Below, piece after piece: positions 1-9,826 of a stretch of DNA of 36,527 nucleotides. The position numbers and the translations under genes were made by a program. Under the pieces are notes generated by a model. That model was not told where the DNA came from, ran no database searches, and saw only the letters and a list, made by a program, of their open reading frames with translations. This DNA is from Polymyxa betae (Eukaryota; Endomyxa; Phytomyxea; Plasmodiophorida; Plasmodiophoridae), in assembly GCA_003693705.1 (NCBI GenBank), contig RBZT01000216.1, forward strand, positions 1-36,527, read 5' to 3'. Positions within the stretch are counted from its first letter, which is position 1, and the number at the start of each line of letters is the position of its first letter.

Positions 1-1172
1 AGAATCCTTTGAATGCATCCAGCTTGAACCAGTGCCTGGATCCCGCTAAATGGTTGACTATGGATTCTAAAAATGGCATAGGCCACGCTGTGCTCTCGCT
101 GATCGCGTTGACTGCTCTTAGATCGACGCACATTCTTTTTCCACCGTCACCTTTCTTCACTACAACTACAGGAGAGGCCCACTTTGAATTTTGATTTTCA
201 TAGACCAGTCCATATTTCATCAATTCTTCTACGAATTTCTGTAGGAATTCGCTATCTTCTGGTTTGTATTTTCTTGCCGGGCATTTGTAAGGTTGTGAAT
301 TGGGCTTCAGCTGAGTCACGAAAGGGGTGACCTTTGCTGGCGGTTCTGGCCCTAACTTCATCTGCCATGCTTTTTCAAATTTGTATAATAAATTCTTCAG
401 TTTATTTCGCCATTCTTTGGGGAGACCATTTTCTTCTGCTCTCTTCAGCATTTCTTCAATTTCGGACCGCACCTCCGTTTGGTCCACGGACCCAATTACT
501 GCGCCCTCTTCCTGGTCACTCCCTTCTTCGATATCACTGTTTGGCGATTCTTTATCAGCTCTCTGGGTGCCATTAGCTTCGTTTCTGACATTCTTCCGCC
601 CAATAAGTGCGTCGAGCGCAGTTTTTGGCTCTATTCCCAGTTCTTCAAGCAGGTCGCTCCCCAGTATGATTTCGTCACTGGGTACATCCCATATCAGGCA
701 CTTCCGTCGGCGTGATACGACTTCACCCGCACATGTCCGTTGTCTAATGTCTAGAGTTACGGCGTCCGTGACGACTACCTCTGTAACATTATCGCCCAGA
801 CGTAACCGCACGGGCTCTGCGAGCTGTATCTTCTCTATGGTAGGGTCAATTTTCATAGCACGATCGGCTATTATTTTTGGTATTAGAGACACCGCCGTGG
901 CGCCGCTATCTAGGATACCTGGTACGTATAAACCTTCACAGATCCTAACATCTATTTGTTTGTCATCTACCTACTCCCAATTTGGCAAACCAATGGATAC
1001 TGGGAATGTTTCTTCTTGAATTTATTATCATTCTCCATCAAAAGTGCGCGAATTTCAGCTTTAGTCAAGGGATGGGCTGGGCACAGAAAGGCCGGATGCC
1101 CAATTTTGTGACATCTGAAACATTGTTGGCCGACGCTCCATGTGAGGCTCTGCACCACGCCGTGGAAAGCTC
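1..1172 (-). pseudogene. Ty3/gypsy-type Gag-Pol fragment (zinc knuckle, protease, start of RT)
   Basis: On the minus strand a continuous reading frame runs from about 964 to the window edge. It starts with an aspartic protease carrying D-S-G-A-T at 896-910, continues through an acidic linker and enters a reverse transcriptase with the blocks KWASPVVVVKKGDGG, RMCVDLRAVN and, at the edge, WFKLDAFKGF (RT motif A region). Upstream, in another frame (967-1158), is the Gag zinc knuckle CFRCHKIGHPAFLC (CX2CX4HX4C). A stop just after VCQIGSR and the frame change show a small indel between knuckle and protease. In the related copy at 10.6-11.8 kb the same junction is in one frame, so this copy is broken there. 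Beyond about 1172 the Gag frame hits a stop. The rest of RT, RNase H and integrase would lie left of the window. The family copies RNA into DNA for retrotransposition. Family call is firm; activity is unlikely. Confidence 0.9.
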
Positions 1173-1234
1173 AACAGTAAATTTGTGGAAGTTGTTGGCC
1201 AAGGCGACGTTTACGTCGTTCCACATCTCAAAGC

Positions 1235-1643
1235 GTGCCACCTTGCCATGGAATTGTTCCTTATGTTGTCTCGATGTGGAATCACACGAAAGGCGGACAG
1301 GACGTTATTTCCAGGCAACTTAAGAACGTTAAGGTAGATTTCCGTTCGTTGACACCTCGCGGATACATTTTCCTGCGATTCATCATGTCGGCTATCATCA
1401 ATGCTCATCATCTTTACCGACTTCTAGAAAATGAACACAAACTCGACAGCATTGGCAGTTATCAGAAATGGAAAAGTCACTTGAACCACGAACAATCGTT
1501 TCTTCAGTTCCTTGCGAGAATGGTTCAAGAATGGATTCCTTCGTCACGGTTTTCGGACAACAGCTCCAACGAAATCGTTGGACGCAGATCATCATTATCA
1601 GAGTCGTCCCGTCAGCAGTCTGCCACAGGAGGACCTGCTTTAA
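1235..1643 (+). pseudogene. piggyBac-like transposase, C-terminal catalytic part (first piece)
   Basis: The frame reads MWNHTKGGQDVISRQL, then RGYIFLRFIMSAIINAHHLY. This matches the block after the last catalytic Asp in piggyBac-type (DDE_Tnp_1_7) transposases, where a GG-D motif is followed by an R..P helix and an I-x-NA-x-x-x-Y segment. The N-terminal half and the first catalytic aspartates are missing: the Ty3 fragment abuts at about 1172. The frame enters the insertion at 1644 and becomes noise. It resumes in phase at 2695 after the inserted element, so this and the piece at 2695-3068 are one gene. No upstream ATG belongs to the frame. Identification rests on motif spacing, not on an alignment. 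Confidence 0.72.
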
Positions 1644-2694
1644 GAGCAAGTACAGCGGTGTGTGCTAAATTCCGTGAGCTAAAACATCAATAGGCACCAA
1701 ATAACGTATGAAAAGGTGCGGGAGACTCGAAGCTGTTGGAAATGCACCGGTGACCTCTGTAAGGGTTGCAACTCCTGGTAACTGGGACCAGCCAGACATT
1801 CATCACAAGGAAGGGCGGGCGAACCTGAGTTGCGAGGGTGAACAAGGGAGACCGGGCTGACACTGTGGAGGGTGGCAAGAACACTGGAAGGTGGAAAGTC
1901 CGCCGCGGAGTTTTGACACTATATGGAAGTCCCCTAGTATGCATTATCCTATATAATTCTCATTTCATAATAATACAATTCATTCTGTTATTGGTTGTCT
2001 AACCTCAGGATCAATATTCGTAGTTCATGTCAGAAGAACAGAAGCTCCCAGCAGTGCTTGCAGGTCCATACTGTCTGCTATTCCTGATTTTGTAAAATGT
2101 CAGTTCCCCAGCAGCAGATGCTGGCGCTCTTTGCTCAGTATGCAATGGCGTTGGCCCAGGAATGTGAGGCGGAGCTTCCTCAGCTTCATCAAGCTCTGAC
2201 GACAGCGATGAAGACCTCTTCATCAATATTCGACCTTGGAAAAAACACATCCCAAATCTAAATAGGCACGAGTTTTGTTTTCAAAACTTTTACTGGATGA
2301 TTATTGGGGAACCCAAACAATTATTCAGCAAAGCAGTTCAGCACCCATTTTTCGGATATCTCTGGAGCTTTTATATATAATACGAAAATTAGCGTTACGA
2401 AACGAATACCTTCCTCTGAAATGGGACTGCTCGGGACTTCCAATATTTACAGCAAAGCAAAGATTGCAGCAAGGGCCTAGACAAAGGAGAGAGATAGACA
2501 GGGAGAATGAAATGGAGATGAATGGATGTTTATTCCGTGCGGTATTCGATGCGCCAAATTTGGCGCACGAGAAAGCGCAGGAACAAAATAGCGTATTGAA
2601 TGCCTCACGACTGGAAAACCGAGAAAAAGCGCAGCGCTATTGCGCGGCCTTTTTAGCTCATAAACTGCGTTATCACACACCGCTGTACTTGCTC
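1644..2694. mobile_element. 1,051-bp MITE-like element with 25-bp TIRs and TAA target duplication
   Basis: The ends are inverted repeats starting GAGCAAGTACAGCGGTGTGT (1644-1668 and the complement of 2670-2694; 24 of 25 bases match). Both ends are flanked by TAA (1641-1643 and 2695-2697). A 3-bp TWA duplication is the signature of PIF/Harbinger-type insertion, and Harbinger transposases occur at 3.5 and 12.6 kb, so a trans-mobilised Tourist-like element is the natural reading. The interior has no recognisable transposase. It contains a short Cys-rich stretch SCWKCTGDLCKGC (plus, near 1730), a Ser/Asp-rich stretch with SSSSDDSDEDLF near 2190-2230, and a perfect 18-bp palindrome at 2550-2567. 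Neither peptide is assigned. Confidence 0.88.
2550..2567. repeat. perfect 18-bp palindrome inside the MITE
   Basis: TGCGCCAAATTTGGCGCA is its own reverse complement. It lies 127 bp inside the right end of the MITE and could be a subterminal binding site or cruciform. No function can be assigned. Confidence 0.8.
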
Positions 2695-3068
2695 TAAGTG
2701 TCCCTAAATACCGAAAGGAGGATTTCTATAACAAGCCAGAAAACGCTCTGGTTCGTTTGACAGTATCGGCAGAACGGCCACATGATAGGTCATCGCGTTC
2801 CAGCAGACGTTGCGTGCTGTGCGATGGAAGGACGACCGCCTTTTGTACAACATGCGATGTGAATATATGCTCGTCAGCACATCATCGACAGCGCAAAACC
2901 TGTTGGGAAAAATTCCATACAGTGGCAAAACTGCAGAAAGTCGTGCAGCCAGTTGCGACAGGGCATCGGGGCCGTTTAGGAATGAGATCTCTCCCTCCCA
3001 CTCCCACCTGTCAGCCACCATCCGATCAAACAAATGCAAGCGGTATGCTGTTTCGCCCCATACAGTGA
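2695..3068 (+). pseudogene. piggyBac-like transposase, C-terminal Cys-rich domain (second piece)
   Basis: Read from the TAA duplication, the frame continues the first piece (…PAL then SVPKYRKED) and passes into RRCVLCDGRTTAFCTTCDV, then CSSAHHRQRKTCWEKFHT. This ordered C-x2-C, C-x2-C, C, H and C pattern ending in FH is the cross-brace zinc domain found at the extreme C-terminus of piggyBac transposases, where it binds the element ends. After FHT the frame runs to a stop at 3066-3068 over sequence that looks non-homologous. Together with 1235-1643 this makes the C-terminal third of one transposase, interrupted exactly by the MITE. Confidence 0.82.
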
Positions 3069-3475
3069 GGTTAGTAACAATAACTTCGCGTTAGGAGGAA
3101 GATCCCGGCGGCGGTCTCGTTCGCCAGTGTCAAACTGAAACGAACTGAGTCGAATTGAGGTGTCTCATGCTGTGTTTACCTTATCACAAATGAAATGATC
3201 AATATCTTAAGCGGCGGTATATACTGTATACCGCCGTATACAAATATGCGTGGGGTAAATTGAGCGAAAATGGTCATTATCGAGAGAGTGCTTGATAGCA
3301 ACGCAAATTTTTTTCTGTGCGATTGTTGGTAGATCCAGATAGGAAATCTCATGTTCTACACTTTATTGTTAGAAAAGTTTTCTGTAAACCCAATATTTTT
3401 GGCTGCGCTCTACGGACTCCGTCGGTTTTGCTGTCTGTTCGTTCGCTCTGGACGCAGCTGATACGACTCGTCAAC
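3069..3475. other. spacer with a 10-bp-stem hairpin
   Basis: No gene is seen between the piggyBac remnant and the Harbinger ATG. The one clear structure is an inverted repeat at 3212-3236: CGGCGGTATA, a 5-nt loop, then its exact complement. It may lie in the 5' region of the Harbinger element, but I could not find matching element termini. Confidence 0.5.
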
Positions 3476-3784
3476 ATGAATCAAGCCCTCGTTGATCCGG
3501 TTGGGTTTTCTGATGGCGAAACCAGCGATGTCGACTACGCTCTGGTGCAAGCTATATCGTTTTTTGTGACAAGTCATAATTTGAATGCGCACGCATGCGC
3601 CCTAGCGAAAGAATTGCAAGATCTCGATGACGACAAACTGCCGGATCACCTTGGAGGAGAGTTCAGCGTTGACATCCGTTATCCTGTTTATGATGTTCTA
3701 GAAAGGATCGATTCTGGACCTGCGTCCATATTCTATAACCAATCTGGTTTCACTTTGAATGAGTGGCGTGCTAGTGAAATTTTT

Positions 3785-3819
3785 GTGTAGTTTATATAAG
3801 ATGTCTAATAAATTTCCAG
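3785..3819 (+). other. 35-nt GT-AG intron in the Harbinger transposase
   Basis: GTGTAG…TTTCCAG between codons ending GAAATTTTT and beginning GAGCTTTGTGAC. Skipping it removes the in-frame TAG at 3788 and continues the same reading frame. Very short for a spliceosomal intron, but the phase fits exactly. Confidence 0.65.
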
Positions 3820-4447
3820 GAGCTTTGTGACGTCATGTGTCCTGTTATACCCAATACCTCGCGTCTAACGAGAGTGCAGCATATTAAACGTGGCCGCCCT
3901 CCGAAACTTACTGTCGAGCAGAGGCTTCTATCTACAGTTCTGTTTCTGCGAAAAGTGAATGTGCTTTCTCTGTATTCCAGCAACTCTCAGCTGTATGTAG
4001 AAGGAAACGTGTCGTGATGAAGCAGCGCGATGGTATTTCTCCAGATCCTCTGCATCTGATGACTCTATCTTTATCGCTGAGTTGATTAATCGCACTTTGG
4101 CAAACGAAATAGAATGGCCAAACGAGCAGAGACGCCCTGAGCTAGCTCTTAGAGAGCCTATCTTTTATGGATGCATCGGGTTCATTGACGGGACTCTGGT
4201 GAAGATCCACCGGTCGGCATGTATCTACGAGCATCTCTCAAGACGATACTATACCAGGCGAAAAAAGATCTATGGCTTTAACAACACCATTGCAGTGGAT
4301 CATGATGGATTGATTCTCACATTGACCCAGGTTACGCTGGATCATATCATGACGTCACCATTCTCAAGCAATCCGATCTGTATCGTAACAGGCGTCATCA
4401 TTTCACGGTCGGCGATGAAGATTATTTTGAATACCTCTTGAGAGACC

Positions 4448-4494
4448 GTAAGTAAGCTGATTTTTTATTCTGGTTTATCCATAATATGATGCAG
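4448..4494 (+). other. 47-nt GT-AG intron in the Harbinger transposase
   Basis: Donor GTAAGT at 4448 and acceptor GATGCAG ending at 4494. The split codon C/CT gives the conserved Pro of the Harbinger D-P-G-Y motif, so the intron is supported by protein conservation as well as splice consensus. This is the clearest evidence in the window that the genome is eukaryotic. Confidence 0.9.
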
Positions 4495-4949
4495 CTGGAT
4501 ATATCGGGGTAGACATGTTTATCATGCGCCTAGTGGACCAAAGGGAAGATGTCGGACCCGTGCTGAATGCATTCAACAAACGTCATGCTGGCAAGCGTAT
4601 CCAGGTGGAATGGGGTATCGGAGGATTGAAGATGAAATCGCGAATCCTACAATGTACCTTTCCAATGCAACGGCCCAAATTCGACATCATCATGCGCTGT
4701 TGCTGCGTTCTACCGAATTTTGAACATCGGATGAGAATGAATCTTCAGCTGATTGATTGAGGTCTTACTGATGGCGGCGCTTGGGAAGGAGATGATGAAG
4801 ACGATGCGTAATTGATATATTGTGGTGGTATAAAGAGCTCCGGCTAATTAAGCATTTTGCTTGAGCCTGGAATTCTTCTTCAGTAAGCAAATTGTGTCGC
4901 TTTTTCAAAATTAGGACTTCCAAAGCTGCCTTGTTCAGAATTTCATTTT

Positions 4950-5674
4950 TTAACGCGTTTGGAGCCGTGACGCTTTCTTCACAAGCTCATGTTTTTCGGC
5001 CAGGTCCCGAAAAAACTTCTCCTGTAACGTGGTTTGCGACAGGGAATTATTCTCTATAGACTCAATTGCTATCGTGGACCGTGAACGACTCTCTTTCTTA
5101 GTCATATCGATATCAGGCTCAGGCTCAGCATCGTTGGCGTCGTCAGAATTATTACTAACGACGTTGTTCGTATCCCTTTTAGGCCGTTTAGGAGAGGGGA
5201 CTGTAATCAGGTCGAACCGCGTTTGGTGCATGACCCTAGAACGGTAGGTATCAGACTCTTTTAGACCTTTAAGAATTTCGATGTTTTGCAATTCAGGCTT
5301 GGCATCGTTTTCTCCGTTCGCGGTACCGGTGTTGAACGATTTCAAGTATCAACAAAGATTATCTTTCATCTGACGGATCCGTTTCGAATCGGTGATTTCT
5401 TTTCCATCAAAAAACTCTTCGGAGACGTCTTTCATCACGCGTTCCCAATCCTTGCTGGGAAAGGCTTGTTTGGGACGTCTGTCGGATTCTAAAATAAACG
5501 CAAGTGATATCGTTGCTTTAGACGGAATATTGATATATTTACTTTTACAGAATTCGGAAAAATGCTGCCGGTAAGCCTTTACAAGGCCTTCCAAAAGTTC
5601 GGACTTTTCGGAGCAGCCCGAGCTGAAACAGCACTTGGTTGGACTTCGACGCAATCTTGGTCAACTCCTGACAT
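4950..5674 (-). pseudogene. Myb/SANT-like partner protein of the Harbinger element
   Basis: The minus-strand frame reads SELLEGLVKAYRQHFSEFCK, then KDWERVMKDVSEEFFDG and RIRQMKDNL, a Trp-containing helical DNA-binding fold of Myb/trihelix/MADF type. An acidic and basic linker (KRPKRD, DDANDAEPEPDID) follows, and a C-terminal helix LQEKFFRDLAEKHELVKKA. A TGA at 5349-5351 interrupts an otherwise continuous frame. A possible ATG at 5672-5674 (MSGVDQDCVEVQPS) is in another frame, so a second break lies near the 5' end. Harbinger elements typically carry a second gene of this kind that brings the transposase to DNA and the nucleus. Position and convergent orientation next to the transposase support that role; the fold call is by pattern only. 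Confidence 0.65.
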
Positions 5675-6157
5675 TTTAACGTGAATAAAGGGATCCGGAG
5701 GCGACCAGGAAATGGTGGAGACCGAGTTCCAGCAATTTTACGGACGCCGCAAGCGTGCTGCGACTAACGTAATTTTCCAAAATCTTACAAACGTATCTTT
5801 TTAGGCCATTTTAACTTTCGATTGAAGATATGTTAGAAGGCTGCGCCCAGCAATTCCTCCCGCGCACTTCTCCAAGTCCGCAACGTATCTTTTCAAGCTC
5901 TAACGTATGATTACCCTACTTTGCGGACGTTTCTGTTGCTTCAGGATTTCTTCAACATCCTCTGAATGCCTGCAGCTTGATAACTTTCATTATCCAATAT
6001 TCTTTAGAATACGCATTTCTTCTCTCTGTACATATGGCCGCATCACGGGCATGACAAGGCGCATCACGGATCACCGAACGCATTAACGGAGGCGCAGCCC
6101 TTCGCTGAAAAGAGCGAACTCGGTCCAGGGCGCGTCGTACCGACATTTGTGCCATGG
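5675..6157. other. spacer, no gene seen
   Basis: Nothing coding is convincing. The string AACGTATCTTTT occurs twice (near 5794 and 5882), with further TAACGTA strings near 5766 and 5903. These may be subterminal repeats of the Harbinger element to the left. Confidence 0.35.
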
Positions 6158-7015
6158 AACGTACTATAGCTGGAGCTGTTCTTTCTGAGCGTTTCGTGAA
6201 CAAGCGTTTCAGGCTCACCCAAGCTCAACTTGAGCTCGCAGATAAGGGAATTGCAACCGCTTTGAAAGGATGAATTTAGTTCGACTCCAAAGCATTCCTC
6301 AAAGCCGAAGTTGGGTGGATGGGCTTGCTGTCGAGCCGAACGCTAAGAGAGCTTACGACAAACACCTTCGCGGTTTGTTGTATTTCTTCCGAATGACTGG
6401 GGATTACAGATCTCAAATTATACTGCTTCCGGATGCTCCGCCAAACGTTCCCGCGATGAGCGTTGACTCGATACGTAACCATCTGAATGGCTCTTTTATT
6501 GAAAATTAACTCTCCATTCGCAGTATTATCTCTTGATTTGGCGGACCTTGGAAGAAGGAACTCAATTACTAAGAGCCGACGGGACAGCCTTGCTTAAAAC
6601 GTTCGGCGCTCAAGTCCTGGCGTCTGGAACCTGGTCAGATCCAGACAAAATCACGCATCTTGGCTCAGTTATCAAGGCGATTCATCAGAAATTCGATCAT
6701 CGGGCGCTTACCAGGGAGTATGCCCTGATTGTTTGAAAGAACAATCTTTGACGACTCCAAACCGTTTTGGATGCGATAGTCATTCACCATCACCAATGAT
6801 CTGGGAAAAGGATGCCGACCGAATCCATTCCGTTTGAAAACAGCTTCAAACGATTAAAAAAAGAAATGAAGGACTACAAGGCAAATGGGGATACACAGCT
6901 GAGACAGGTGTTCGTTCTTCGAGATTACTGTATGATAGAGAACGATCCCTGTTACTTTTTGATCTGTAGTGCTTCAATCTCTGGGAGCTGATTCTAGTCT
7001 TTAAAAGGGAATCGC
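6158..7015 (+). pseudogene. Crypton-type tyrosine recombinase, N-terminal half
   Basis: Several plus-strand frames line up in order. They are MERTIAGAVLSERF (ATG 6158); AYDKHLRGLLYFFRMTGDYR with LLPDAPPNVPAMSVDSI; TFGAQVLASGTWSDPDKI with SVIKAIHQKF; a C-P-D-C plus G-C-x-x-H segment near 6720-6790; and FKRLKKEMKDYKANGDTQLR followed by VLRDYCMIENDP. This is the layout I know from Crypton-like recombinases of fungi and protists: a core-binding domain with a GDY motif, a GtW block, a small zinc-like C-x2-C…C-x2-H element, then the YKxxGDxxL segment before the catalytic domain. The catalytic R..HxxR..Y part is absent here. At least three frame changes show it is dead. The family assignment is from memory of motif order, so it needs a profile search. 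Confidence 0.6.
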
Positions 7016-7092
7016 GGAATGTGAAACTCAATAAAACGTGTTAGACGTTATAATCGTTTCTATTATGAAATTTGAGTGGTAGGCTGAGCCGA

Positions 7093-8822
7093 TCAGAAGG
7101 GCGTCAGCAAGGGGGTCACGCCAACGTCAATTCTGTAGCCCATCATGTCACAACGCACACCTCTAGTCCGAGCGCCGCACAGGCGCGATGGACTCGCAGT
7201 CGAGTTGGTGTTCCGAGGCCGCGCCGCAGAATTTAGTTCTCCAAATGAGTTATCGTGGTCACTATCGTCCACCGATGTAGCGAAGTCGGCCGGGTCGTAG
7301 GGCTCGAACTCTTGGTCGTAGACCGGGCCTTGGGCCGACTCCGCGACGTCGGGGACTGGAGTAGACCCCATAGACGCGAGCCAGCCGGCTCGTCATCCAC
7401 ATTGGTCGTCAGGTCATCGTCGATTTTGAGCTCGACGTCGCCCTGCGCCTTGTCGCTGTCGCATTCATTCGTGTCAGAGGTACGAAGGGGGATGATCTGG
7501 TCCATGTTGAAGGACGATTCGCGGCCCGTATTCACGTGACGCAGTCGATACGCATCTGGGGCATTTTCGTGCCGGAAGAAAACCGCCATGGCCCCGAAGC
7601 CGTGGAAGAAGTCGCCTGGATTGCCGCTTTTCCAAGACCGGTTCTGATGCCTCTCGAGTTACCCAGACGTGGTGGTCGACCTGCAACTCGAAGTCTGTCT
7701 TGCCTTCATTGGCGCGCACCGCCGTTGACCGATATGCTTCGGCCGCGACCTGCTCCGCAAGCCGCCATGCTGCCCTTATCCGGCTCCGTGGTTGCGCCAG
7801 ATACTCGCGATACGATGGTGGGCTGATAGTGGAAGCTGAACATGATATTGAGTTGGTCCTCGTAGGTCTCGACCGAACTCCAGAAAGTGCGGTGTCTGGC
7901 TTGTTGTCTGGCAATAAGCAAATGTCAAAACGTTAAGTTCTCGATCCCATCGCGAGTTGTCATTAGGCGATAGTGTTCACTGGAGGTTCCGGTGTGGGTG
8001 CTCCGCCATCCCATTCGCCTGGGCCCGGTGAACGACTGTTATCGCCAATCGTATCCCCAACATCCCGCATATCGAACTCCATAAATCGTTTCGCCATGAG
8101 GTGATTCGATCTGCCACTAACTTTTCGGGAAACCCTCGTGTCAGGAAGATGCCATTGACCAGGGCTTCGCCCGTCTTCATTGCCGACAACGATTCGACCG
8201 GTATGAAAATTGTATCGTATGTGAAGCGACACGTTGGTCACAATACATGTTTTTGATCAAGTGTTGTGGTCGGCAGGTTCACGACGTGGTCGATGTGCAC
8301 GATCTGCCACTGTTCGCCGACAATGTCTGGATCAAATACATGCAGTCGTCCTCTCCGTACACTCGTCGTCAATTTCGCCTGCTGACACATAAGACAATTC
8401 CGAACGTAGTCCGCAACGTCCCTGGCCATTTTGGGCCTGTACGCCTCCTTCTGAAATCGATCCAACGTTCGCCGCTCCCCGAAGTGCGCCCCGAGAAGGC
8501 CGTCGTGTGCTGATCGGACTCGCTCGCTTCGATCACCTGCTGGTATTCATACTTGCATTAGTGCCGGACGCCCATCGACTGCTGGTTGTACTACGGTCAG
8601 GATGCAGTTGTCATCTAAGATGGTCTCCTTGTCCATTCGTCCATGTCCATGATCACCTTTCTCTCTCGCCTCGATGATACGTCGCCAGGTTTCATCGTCG
8701 CGCTGCCGCTGCCGTAGCTCCTCATACGCGGTTGTGGCACTGTTGACGGCCCAAGATATATCCATGATGTCGCCATCGTTGTCAGTTTTCAGGCCGTCTT
8801 CGCTTCCCGCGCCAGAACGCAT
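7093..8822 (-). pseudogene. Ty3/gypsy Pol 3' part: integrase and C-terminal tail
   Basis: Reading down the minus strand: a linker with ELRQRQRDDETWRRIIEARE (8547-8822); the integrase zinc domain with GAHFGERRTLDRFQKEAYRP and DYVRNCLMCQQAK (about 8300-8500); the start of the catalytic core at QIVHIDHVVNLPTT; TGEALVNGIFLTRGFPEKLV with the following Asp; GMLGIRLAITVVHRAQANGM, a degenerate form of the ST.HPQ.DGQ block; then EAYRSTAVRANEGKTDFELQ with HHVWV, and DAYRLRHVNTGRESSFNMDQ, the post-integrase domain. The pieces fall in several frames, so the copy is dead. RNase H and RT would lie at higher coordinates but are absent: a copia fragment on the other strand takes over at about 8940. Integrase would have joined the cDNA to the chromosome. 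Confidence 0.87.
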
Positions 8823-8939
8823 TTTTCTCCCGTAATCTTACTCACATTTTCCGCATCTATCAATACTTTAGTGCTGTGTCCAATTTTGAAAATGTCAAAT
8901 GTTAGTTTTGTATCCAGTTTTTGTCCACGTGCCAAACAC

Positions 8940-9195
8940 ATTGGTACCTGTTTTCCAAAGACGGAAATACTCTTTTAACTTCGTTTCATGGGACAATGAA
9001 GACAATGCCGGTTGTCTTGCGCTCGTAAACGGCCGCCGCACTCCTGCTGGAACAAAGCAAATCGCCTCAAGAATTGGCTTCATCCGCGATCTCGTCAAGT
9101 CTAAAGTGATCAAAGTTAGCAGCTGTCCGACAGCCGACATGCTCGCGGACCTTCTTACCAAGCCCCTGGTGGCCGTCGACTCCAAAGGAAGATAA
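8940..9195 (+). pseudogene. Ty1/copia RNase H C-terminal fragment
   Basis: The frame gives EDNAGCLALVNGRR, GTKQIASRIGFIRDLV and VSSCPTADMLADLLTKPL, then a stop at 9195. This is the end of copia-type Pol: DN.ga..L, a tKHI..r..fiR block (here KQI), and the diagnostic AD.LTKpL. Only the last 85 or so residues remain; the 5' part is lost at the junction with the minus-strand gypsy Pol. Opposite polarity to its left neighbour shows they are separate insertions. Confidence 0.88.
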
Positions 9196-9463
9196 CGAAA
9201 CGATGGCGGCCTGCAACACGACGAAGGACAATAATGACAACGACGCCGACACCCTCGCAACTATTATGACGACACGGAGTGCGCGTCCGACGACCCCGAG
9301 GTCTCCGGCGGCGACAGCGATGACGAAGAGATCGCCCAAGACGACCTTGATGCCGACAAGGGAGAGAGAGACCGGATGCAAAAAGGGCGTACACTCATCG
9401 CGAGGAAGAGTGCTGAAACAGTCATCGTCGACAGCGGCACGTGCACCTGATAGCAGGTTCATG
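9196..9463 (+). pseudogene. retroelement protease remnant with acidic leader
   Basis: After a short degenerate stretch the plus strand encodes a very acidic segment (ASDDPEVSGGDSDDEE) followed by AETVIVDSGT; in the next frame the reading continues VHLIAGS. Hydrophobics before D-S-G-T and the downstream H-L match a copia-type aspartic protease active-site region (DSG..xHL). It follows an RNase H end directly, so Pol order is not that of one element; this is probably the 5' part of another copy. Evidence is a short motif only. Confidence 0.4.
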
Positions 9464-9826
9464 ACTCACACTTTGATCGAGCTGGTGTGTTTAACATTAT
9501 CTCAATGAATACAACATCATTCCTTTAGTTTCTCACAATTAGTTAAAGCAGCAAGTAGCGTCCCTACTTCCACAGTTCAAACACAGAAAATCATCTATAA
9601 ATTCTCGGCACAATGGCTTCCAGGCACAGTTTCGAATCCCGCGTCTGTAGATGAATTCTATAGATATACATGTACACAGAAATTGGGAATTCTATCGAGG
9701 CTAGATTTGGTCAGGGCTTCAAAAAGCTGCATTCGTTTAAAATAGCCAGCTTTTCACTATTGGATCACAGCAATTCGAATATTTTATTGGGTTTTAATAG
9801 ATCAGTGTCGACTGAGCGACACTGAT
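9464..9826. other. spacer with a 10-bp-stem hairpin at 9801-9826
   Basis: No gene seen. An exact inverted repeat, ATCAGTGTCG with a 6-nt loop and its complement, lies at 9801-9826, ending one base before the stop codon of the minus-strand gene at 9827. It could mark an element end or a 3' processing structure of that gene. Confidence 0.55.

Larger units (their letters stand above)
3476..4811 (+). pseudogene. PIF/Harbinger transposase (DDE_Tnp_4) with two introns
   Basis: The likely start is ATG at 3476 (MNQALVDPVGF); the frame is open upstream but has no ATG. Removing a 35-nt intron (3785-3819) joins the N-terminal part to a helix-turn-helix-like segment RGRPPKLTVEQRLL. The catalytic core follows: FSRSSASDDSIFIAELINRT, the first catalytic region GCIGFIDGTLVKIHR, YYTRRKKIYGFNN, then in a shifted frame YAGSYHDVTILKQSDLY. 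A 47-nt intron (4448-4494) splits the next block, the codon joining to give Asp-Pro-Gly-Tyr followed by IGVDMFIMRLV; the Glu-bearing block RIQVEWGIGGLK follows. Breaks: a frameshift near 4015, a one-base loss near 4331, and TGA at 4758-4760 before an acidic tail ending at 4811. The enzyme would cut and paste the element. The partner gene lies downstream in convergent orientation, a usual Harbinger layout. Family call is firm; the copy is dead. Confidence 0.9.

Noticed and set aside
327-1019. 230-residue plus-strand ORF
   Set aside because: It is the antisense of the Ty3 protease/RT linker, which has clear motifs on the minus strand; the plus product is Ser/Arg low-complexity.
7255-7936. Plus-strand ORFs at 7255-7539, 7536-7826 and 7700-7936
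   Set aside because: All antisense to the gypsy integrase tail, whose motifs are on the minus strand.
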